A program made the position numbers and the translations under genes. Below are positions 58,291-64,000 of a DNA stretch of 64,000 nucleotides, piece after piece. The notes below the pieces were generated by a model. It ran no database searches, was not told where the DNA came from, and saw only the letters and a program-made list of their open reading frames with translations. Every line of letters begins with the position of its first letter. The stretch's first letter is position 1. This stretch comes from Paraglaciecola sp. L3A3 (GTDB taxonomy: Bacteria; Pseudomonadota; Gammaproteobacteria; Enterobacterales; Alteromonadaceae): NCBI RefSeq assembly GCF_009796765.1, contig NZ_CP047023.1:5191501-5255500 (forward strand). Direction: 5' to 3'.

Positions 58291-58359
58291 CGTTTATTAT
58301 ACAGAAACATTCAAAAAGAACACATAAAACAAACAAAAAATTCACATCGGAGCGGCAAA

Positions 58360-61098
58360 ATGTCTTTAACCATTCACAAAAAGAATAAGCTAACCAGTGC
58401 TATATCAATGGCAATATTTTCAATTGGGGCGTTAAGTGTAAATCTTGTTTCAGCCCAAGAATCCAACCAAACCGCAGAAAATGATGGCCTTGAAGTCATC
58501 GAAGTAACGGGTAGCATGCGTGCAAGTTATGAAGGTGCAATTGGTGAAAAACGTATAGCGAATACAGTTGTTGAAGTATTGACCTCAGAAGATATTGGTC
58601 AATTTGTGGATGACAGTATTGCTGGTGCTTTACAACGTATGCCCGGTATTCAAATTGAAGAAGATAACGCAGGTACTGACGGTGATCGTGTCTCTATACG
58701 CGGCTTAGGTCCACAATTTGTAAACTCATCTATTAATGGTCGAACACTTTTATCCTCAGGTAATGAAGCTGGTGGATTAAGAAAAATGAATTTTAATGTT
58801 TTTCCATCGACCATTCTCAGTGGAGTTCGTGTTGCCAAAGGGCAAACCGCTAGAGATCCTGAAAGTGGTTTGGCGGGGCAAGTTGATTTGCAAACATTGC
58901 GTCCATTGGATCTTGCAAAGCTTGATAAGAAACAACAAACAGGCACCATTTCTTATAAACATGAACAAGGTAAACTAGGCGATACAGACGGCGGCTTAAT
59001 TGATGGTGTTTTTGCTTGGAGAAATGAAGCAAAAGATATTGGTTTCTATTTTGGTGGTGTTGCTGGTGAGTCTGATAGATGGACACAACAAGCCAGTGAA
59101 ACAAAAGTAGTACGAAATCTTTTAGTAGATAATGATGGCGATGGGCTTTCAGATGAAACACTTACTGGTGTCAGTGTTCCGAATGCACATACAGCTAGAA
59201 CATCCAAGCAAGTTATAACGCGTAAAGCATTTAGTGGAGGCGTTCAATGGCAGCCAAATGAAGATATTAATATTGTCTACGATGCTACTTTTGCTCGGTT
59301 TAACAATGAATCACAAAGAGATAATGGTCAATTAATTTTCAATCCTGTTTGGGGCGCAACTGTGTTTGATGCAGACGCAATTAATGTGGATGAAGATAAC
59401 GTACTTCGCTCAGCTGATTTTAGTCAAACCACAGGCGGAGGAGCTATTCTGAGCAGGGTTCAGGATATGCGCTATTCAAATTTCACCGATAACTTTATCA
59501 CTGGTTTAAATGTAGATTGGGTTAAAGGTGATTTAACAACTAATGTGGATATTTACTATTCTGATGTGAAATATTCACAAGACTTACGTTTTCCTATTTT
59601 TAATAAGAACTTAGATAAGACCCTTGCCACATATGATAATTTTGGGGTGACACCTAAGATAACAACTGGGGCAGATAGACTTGATCCAACCGGTTATACC
59701 TACCTGCAGTCTGTTATTCGCGAAATTGAACTTGATGGTAAAAATCATGGTGCAACAGTTAAGTTCAATTATATTCTAGAAAACAACTGGATAGATACGG
59801 TTGATTTCGGAGTACATTATGAAAAAACGGATATCCAGTCTTATCGTTCTTTAGCCCCTGGTTATACTAATCCCGAACAAGCTGCTGAAATTGCTGCGGC
59901 CGCAATAAGTGGTGAAATTGTGGATGACAACTATTTATCTGGTACAGGTTACGGACCTGCTACATGGTTAAAAGCTGATTTCGATGCAGTCGGTGCTATA
60001 GATCCTACGATTTATATAACAGGCATAGATAACATTGGTATTGATGCAGGCGCATCCCATGAAAGTATTGAAGAAATATTCTCCTTGTATGCTCAAGCAA
60101 ATATTGATTCGCAATTAGCTGGTATGTCTTTAACCGGAAATGTAGGGGTAAGGGCAGTTAATACTAAAAATGAAGCGACCGCATTAACTGTCGGTACCTC
60201 GGATGAAGCTATTACTAATACAACCAGTAATGATTACTGGGAATATTTGCCGAGTGTGAATTTTAATCTTGGCTTAACAGATGATTCCGCATTAAGGTTT
60301 GGTTTTTCTAAAACATTATCTCGCCCAGAATACGCTGAAATGGCGCCTATTATCAGTGGTAACTTGCCTACAGAATGTGATACTGAGCTTGAAGATGATT
60401 GTCGAGGAAATGCGGTATCAGGTAATCCAACCTTAGATCCAATGACATCGTTAAATTATGATATTACTTATGAGTATTATAATGAATATGATGGCGCCGC
60501 TATAGCCAGTGTGTTTTATAAAGATGTATCTGATTTTATTATTGATGACTTAACTTTTGATCAAACATTAGTGGGTCAGCCTCAAGATATATTATTTAAT
60601 GTAACTCAGCCGGTAAACTTCTCAGATGGTGAAGCAAAAGGATTTGAATTAGGTTTTTATCAACCCTTTGATAAGTTAATTCCAGCCTTAAAAGGCTTTG
60701 GTGTATCAGGTAATTATACAAAAGTTAAAAGTTCATTCGATGAAGATGTAGGTGATTCAGGTTTTGGTTTCCCAGGTTCATCTGAGAATAACTATAACTT
60801 TGTCGGCTTTTATGAAAAAAATGGCTTTGGAGTACGTCTAGCTTATGTATATCGGGATGACTTTTTCCGTAGTTTAGCAGGACAAGGGTCACAAACGTCA
60901 GATGCCCGTTTTACCCGTTACTCTAAAGATATGAGCATCAATATTAGATACGCATTTAATAAAAACTTCTTGGTTATGTTCAATGGCACAAACTTATTAG
61001 ATGACGTACGTCGAGACCACATTGGTATAGAGTCTAAGTATTTAGATTATTTTTATACTGGTAGAGCTTATTCTTTAACAGCAAGATATAACTTCTAA
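58360..61098 (+). CDS. TonB-dependent receptor, probable glycan importer
   Basis: Start at ATG 58360, which has GGAG 7-8 bp upstream; the frame is open from GTG 58282, but that codon lies inside the palindromic operator. The 912-residue protein has a signal peptide (ending VSAQES), a probable TonB box (LEVIEVTG), and a plug with IAGALQRMPGIQIEE and DRVSIRGLGPQFVNS. A 22-strand-type barrel ends in YSLTARYNF. It is of the same broad family as the receptor at 43022 but clearly not a recent duplicate. It probably takes up short fucan oligosaccharides made at the surface. Confidence 0.92.
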   Translation: MSLTIHKKNKLTSAISMAIFSIGALSVNLVSAQESNQTAENDGLEVIEVTGSMRASYEGAIGEKRIANTVVEVLTSEDIGQFVDDSIAGALQRMPGIQIEEDNAGTDGDRVSIRGLGPQFVNSSINGRTLLSSGNEAGGLRKMNFNVFPSTILSGVRVAKGQTARDPESGLAGQVDLQTLRPLDLAKLDKKQQTGTISYKHEQGKLGDTDGGLIDGVFAWRNEAKDIGFYFGGVAGESDRWTQQASETKVVRNLLVDNDGDGLSDETLTGVSVPNAHTARTSKQVITRKAFSGGVQWQPNEDINIVYDATFARFNNESQRDNGQLIFNPVWGATVFDADAINVDEDNVLRSADFSQTTGGGAILSRVQDMRYSNFTDNFITGLNVDWVKGDLTTNVDIYYSDVKYSQDLRFPIFNKNLDKTLATYDNFGVTPKITTGADRLDPTGYTYLQSVIREIELDGKNHGATVKFNYILENNWIDTVDFGVHYEKTDIQSYRSLAPGYTNPEQAAEIAAAAISGEIVDDNYLSGTGYGPATWLKADFDAVGAIDPTIYITGIDNIGIDAGASHESIEEIFSLYAQANIDSQLAGMSLTGNVGVRAVNTKNEATALTVGTSDEAITNTTSNDYWEYLPSVNFNLGLTDDSALRFGFSKTLSRPEYAEMAPIISGNLPTECDTELEDDCRGNAVSGNPTLDPMTSLNYDITYEYYNEYDGAAIASVFYKDVSDFIIDDLTFDQTLVGQPQDILFNVTQPVNFSDGEAKGFELGFYQPFDKLIPALKGFGVSGNYTKVKSSFDEDVGDSGFGFPGSSENNYNFVGFYEKNGFGVRLAYVYRDDFFRSLAGQGSQTSDARFTRYSKDMSINIRYAFNKNFLVMFNGTNLLDDVRRDHIGIESKYLDYFYTGRAYSLTARYNF

Positions 61099-61129
61099 TA
61101 TAACTCGTACCAACACAAAAATAGTAAAC

Positions 61130-61169
61130 AAAACGCCTTATAGCTGTTAAATGACTTAAGGCGTTTTTT
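61130..61169. terminator. Bidirectional rho-independent terminator (TonB receptor / HAD)
   Basis: An 11-bp stem (AAAACGCCTTA at 61130-61140, complement at 61157-61167) with a 16-nt loop and TTTTTTG on the plus strand. It lies between convergent genes and marks the apparent right edge of the fucan locus. Confidence 0.87.
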
Positions 61170-61175
61170 GTTTAA

Positions 61176-61763
61176 TTAAAGCACTTGGATAATACCATTT
61201 TTAACCAAAATACAATCCATATTAGCAGCTTCAGCGGCTTGCCTGCCTATTTCTGTATCTTCAAACACTACACATTCAGTCGGCTCGACGCCAAGTAACT
61301 CCGCCACTCGAAGAAAAGTGTCAGGATGAGGTTTACCATTGGTCACGTCTGAAGCCGTCACCAAAACAGGAATTTTTTTATCTAAACCAGTTTTGGCCAA
61401 CACATCTAGAGCATGCTGACGTTCTGAACCTGTACCTATACCCATTTTTAGCTTGCCTTGATAATGATCGACCACAGCACAGGTTTGCTCAATTATGCTG
61501 GGTGTATCTGCGATGGCAGTCCAATATTCACGCTTTTTTGCCGCGACTTCATCTGGATCACAGTTCAAACTAAATTTATTATTTAACAAAACAGCAATCT
61601 GTCTGGTGGGAACACCGCCTAACCCATGCATATACTCAGGATCAAAATCGTAGCCAAAATGTTCACAAGTATTCTGCCACGCTTTTACATGAGCGCCCAT
61701 AGAGTCGATTAAGGTGCCGTCCATATCAAAAACGATAGCTTTATAACGAGTCAAATCCAACAT
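61176..61763 (-). CDS. HAD-superfamily phosphatase (YqaB/beta-phosphoglucomutase-like)
   Basis: A 195-residue cytoplasmic HAD hydrolase, complete and of normal length. It carries motif I FDMDGTLIDS (nucleophile Asp in DxD), a cap domain with LGGVPTRQIA, motif II GIGTGS, motif III Lys in NGKPHP and motif IV FEDTEIGRQAAEAA. The DTEIG and GGVPT pattern is that of the fructose-1-phosphatase/6-phosphogluconate phosphatase (YqaB) group. It may dephosphorylate small sugar phosphates. It converges on the locus from outside and is probably not a member of it. Confidence 0.88.
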   Translation of the reverse strand: MLDLTRYKAIVFDMDGTLIDSMGAHVKAWQNTCEHFGYDFDPEYMHGLGGVPTRQIAVLLNNKFSLNCDPDEVAAKKREYWTAIADTPSIIEQTCAVVDHYQGKLKMGIGTGSERQHALDVLAKTGLDKKIPVLVTASDVTNGKPHPDTFLRVAELLGVEPTECVVFEDTEIGRQAAEAANMDCILVKNGIIQVL

Positions 61764-61965
61764 TAATCACAGTTACCTTGTAGTTTATAATTCTGCTACA
61801 GATTGGCGTTTCCGCTATTTATTTGCAAGTAATGAGTTAAGCTATAATGATATTGATTAAAACTGATTACACTATTTTACAATCTACTCATATCATTTAG
61901 TTTGAATTTTCAGTAGGCTAAACTGTCTATGTTATGAGTACACAAAACAATATACAGGAAAGTTC

Positions 61966-62796
61966 ATGAGCGAAGAGTCTAACAAGTCATTAGTCCCGCA
62001 CTTCACTATAGCTGCGGTAGTTATTGCAATTATACTGGCAGTTTTCTTTTGGCCGAGCGAGCCTGAAGTAGAACCTGCTCCGAAAATAATTGAGCCCGTT
62101 TTACAACCAAAAGCGCCTGAGCCAATTGTCGAACCTGAAATAACTGAGCCCGAACCTTATATACCCGAACCAGAGCCAATCGAAGAGCCTGTTATCGAAG
62201 AGCCAATACCAGAGCCTGAACCTTTAGACACAAGTGATGGTACAGTAAAAACTAAGTTACTCACCTTAACTGATTATGATGCTTTTGCCCGTTTATTAAT
62301 TGACGAGTCGCTATTACAAAGATTTGTAGTGATGACTAATACCTTGGCAGATGAAAATATCTCAGCAAGTCATAGTGTATTAGCTCGTCCAGAAAAGGCT
62401 TTTCGTACATACAGACAAGCAGATAAAGACTGGATTGACCCCGCTAGTTACAAGCGTTACACCCCCTATATTGATATATTTGATTCAATCGAAACAGCCT
62501 CTTTACTCGAGTTATATCAAGAGTACAAACCTGCTATCGATGACATTTTTGCAGAAATCAGCAGCCCTAGTGACGACTTCGAAGAAAAGCTGGTTGAAGC
62601 CTTAGATATTTTACTTGATACCCCTGAAGTACCAGCACCTGTCGAAGTTTATACCGACAGTGTGATGTTTAAATTTGCCGATGAAAGATTAGAAAAGCTT
62701 TCAGCGCCACAAAAACAACTATTACGCACCGGCCCAGAAAACATGCGCCGAATTAAAGCTAAATTACGCGAAATTAAACAAGCTTTTGAACAATAG
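61966..62796 (+). CDS. DUF3014 membrane-anchored protein
   Basis: A 276-residue protein of the DUF3014 family; function unknown. A single N-terminal membrane helix (FTIAAVVIAIILAVFFW, residues about 13-29) is followed by a Pro/Glu-rich repetitive linker with many PEP/EPE units (residues about 32-85). A globular helical domain comes next (LTDYDAFARLLIDESLLQRF, then YKRYTPYIDIFDSI). Such a Pro/Glu linker is typical of inner-membrane proteins spanning the periplasm. GGAAAG lies before the ATG. It is probably unrelated to the polysaccharide locus. Confidence 0.85.
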   Translation: MSEESNKSLVPHFTIAAVVIAIILAVFFWPSEPEVEPAPKIIEPVLQPKAPEPIVEPEITEPEPYIPEPEPIEEPVIEEPIPEPEPLDTSDGTVKTKLLTLTDYDAFARLLIDESLLQRFVVMTNTLADENISASHSVLARPEKAFRTYRQADKDWIDPASYKRYTPYIDIFDSIETASLLELYQEYKPAIDDIFAEISSPSDDFEEKLVEALDILLDTPEVPAPVEVYTDSVMFKFADERLEKLSAPQKQLLRTGPENMRRIKAKLREIKQAFEQ

Positions 62797-63376
62797 TCTT
62801 TATCACATAGGTAGAAATTTTCTGTGCTTCTCCAACTTGGATTAGCACACAATTTCACTTTTTAAATACCCTGAACTCGGATGAAGAATTGTCGTGTCAA
62901 TTTAATTTTTACCAAAGATTTCACGGTTTACAGATACACATTCATTTTGATTTACATCAACACTTACTCGATGGCGATATTTTTGTGGATAACAAGGCGG
63001 ATTTTCTAACAATAGCTGGCTATTGTTAGAAAATCTAACGCAGTTAAGCGCAAAAAAACGTTATTGAGATGCTCGGCTTATCCAGTATTCAGGTTAACTA
63101 ATTCGGCAACACTTTTCGTGTTGCTAATCCTTTCTAACATAAGCAATACAAAAACCAGCAATTAAACTGGCAAATAATATTACCAATGCTATATATATTG
63201 AATGTACTGATAGGTTGCAGTACCCATTCTAGTTGAATGAAATTCTGAATTATTCGGTACAAAGTGGTGTATTAAAACATATACATTCACGCCACCACCT
63301 GATTTGCTTTAAACAAATTAGGTTTTAATAATGCAGTCACCTGAACTTATATCCAGGTATAACCAAGGAAATTGTC
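62797..63376. other. Non-coding stretch with a large palindrome
   Basis: 580 bp without a credible gene. It contains a 36-bp near-perfect palindrome (63000-63035) and a 7-bp hairpin (GCAACAC at 63106-63112, complement at 63118-63124). Promoter sequences for the downstream DUF2589 gene should be near 63200-63350. No tRNA or other RNA gene was recognised. Confidence 0.5.
63000..63035. repeat. 36-bp near-perfect palindrome
   Basis: GATTTTCTAACAATAGC (63000-63016) and its exact complement (63019-63035) are separated by only TG. The 17-bp arms would form a cruciform or a long RNA hairpin. There is no T run, and it is more than 200 bp from either gene, so it is not an obvious terminator. Confidence 0.8.
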
Positions 63377-63955
63377 ATGGCAATAGGAGAAGAACTTTCC
63401 AGTATTGACTTTAAATCTATGATTGGTGGGCCTTTAGATGCTGTTGTACGAGCCCAAGCCCAGTCAGCTCAAACCTCGGTGGACTTTATCAAAGCAGTCG
63501 GGTTTGATGAAGATACCAACGAACCAACTATGGTGACATTTAGTTACATGAAAGCGGTAGAAATAAAAGATGCCGACGGAAATGTAACTTCAGTAGAACC
63601 GAAAAAGTTTGATTTAACAGTCCCAATACTCACTATGTTACCTATCCCCTTTATTCGGGTAGAAGAAACAACTATTAGCTTTAACGCAAAAATAAACTCA
63701 GTACAGGAGTCTACAACATCATCATCCAAAAGCCTTAACGCAAGTTTATCTGCCAAAGGTGGATGGGGACCGGTCTCAGTCAAAGTTAGCGCGAGTTATT
63801 CCAGCAAAAGCGCAAAATCCAGTTCATCCAAAATTGAACGAACATATAGTTTGTCGGTAAATGTAAGAGCAGTTCAAGATGAATTGCCCGCAGGAACTGA
63901 AAAACTATTAGGTATTTTAGAAAACTCTATAACGGAAGTGGAATCGGCAGCTTAA
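63377..63955 (+). CDS. DUF2589 family protein
   Basis: A 192-residue protein without signal peptide, preceded by CAAGGAAA. It fits the DUF2589 family: an N-terminal SIDFKSMIGGPLDAVVRAQAQSA, a central strand region (FDLTVPILTMLPIPFIRVEE) and a Ser/Lys-rich stretch (SSSKSLNASLSAKGGWGP, SYSSKSAKSSSSK). The biochemical role is not known. A good terminator follows at once, so it is probably a single-gene transcript. Confidence 0.82.
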   Translation: MAIGEELSSIDFKSMIGGPLDAVVRAQAQSAQTSVDFIKAVGFDEDTNEPTMVTFSYMKAVEIKDADGNVTSVEPKKFDLTVPILTMLPIPFIRVEETTISFNAKINSVQESTTSSSKSLNASLSAKGGWGPVSVKVSASYSSKSAKSSSSKIERTYSLSVNVRAVQDELPAGTEKLLGILENSITEVESAA

Positions 63956-63959
63956 TTTT

Positions 63960-63988
63960 AAGGGGCATTTTGCCCCTTTCTATTTTGA
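63960..63988 (+). terminator. Rho-independent terminator of the DUF2589 gene
   Basis: An 8-bp stem (AAGGGGCA at 63960-63967, TGCCCCTT at 63971-63978) with a 3-nt loop and T-rich tail (TCTATTTTG), beginning 5 bp after the stop. Confidence 0.88.
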
Positions 63989-64000
63989 GTAAAACTACAG

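Larger units (their letters stand above)
58024..58359. other. Leader region of the second TonB receptor
   Basis: 336 bp with no gene. It contains the hydrolase terminator (58041-58076), an AT-rich promoter-like stretch (about 58140-58265) and the palindromic operator at 58271-58290. An open frame from GTG 58282 runs into the receptor gene but is rejected as the start. Confidence 0.6.

Noticed and set aside
58282..58359. GTG start for the TonB receptor that would add 26 residues
   Set aside because: The codon lies inside the perfect palindrome, the added residues are hydrophilic and not signal-like, and ATG 58360 has a well-placed GGAG.

Overview
The window is most of a large polysaccharide-utilisation locus for a sulfated, L-fucose-rich polysaccharide (fucoidan or galactofucan type). 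It comes from a marine Gammaproteobacterium, probably Alteromonadales-like. I infer this from the low G+C content, proteobacterial TonB-dependent receptors with no SusC/SusD pairs, GlyGly-CTERM-like tails, and the DUF3014 and DUF2589 housekeeping neighbours. No rRNA, tRNA, CRISPR array, prophage or intact insertion sequence was seen.

Layout. (1) 0-4.7 kb, plus strand: a sulfatase cut by the left edge, a Sip1/GH36-like alpha-galactosidase and a second sulfatase, closed by a bidirectional terminator. (2) 4.8-10.5 kb, minus strand: a sulfatase, a GH141-like parallel beta-helix lipoprotein and a SASA-type carbohydrate O-acetylesterase. (3) 10.8-14.5 kb, plus strand: a GH43/GH117-like propeller, a GHL15-like TIM barrel of unknown specificity and an NPP-type phosphodiesterase. 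(4) 14.8-29.0 kb, plus strand: six sulfatases interleaved with two GH29 alpha-L-fucosidases. (5) 29.3-34.5 kb, plus strand: a DUF1080 protein, a decayed TolC/OprM-type gene and a frameshifted GH141-like/ricin-lectin gene. (6) 35.1-46.2 kb, minus strand: a TonB-dependent receptor followed by two giant proteins with GlyGly-CTERM-like tails and a small outer-membrane barrel. (7) 46.7-55.6 kb, plus strand: two tandem GH95-like genes with a sulfatase relic between them, then a sulfatase and a third GH29. (8) 55.6-61.1 kb: an IclR-family regulator (minus strand), a lipoprotein alpha/beta hydrolase and a second TonB-dependent receptor. (9) 61.2-64 kb: apparent non-PUL genes (HAD phosphatase, DUF3014, DUF2589).

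Working model (inference): the surface proteins and receptors bind and import glycan fragments. Esterases remove acetyl or other acyl groups. Ten sulfatases strip sulfate from different positions. GH29, GH95 and GH141-like enzymes release fucose, with GH36-like and propeller enzymes removing other sugars. IclR controls expression through a pseudo-palindromic site (consensus about ATTTCACATATAAAA), which I found in five intergenic regions. Missing from the window are a sulfatase-maturating enzyme, a recognised endo-fucanase (GH107/GH168) and cytoplasmic fucose catabolism; these must lie elsewhere or be hidden among the unassigned proteins.
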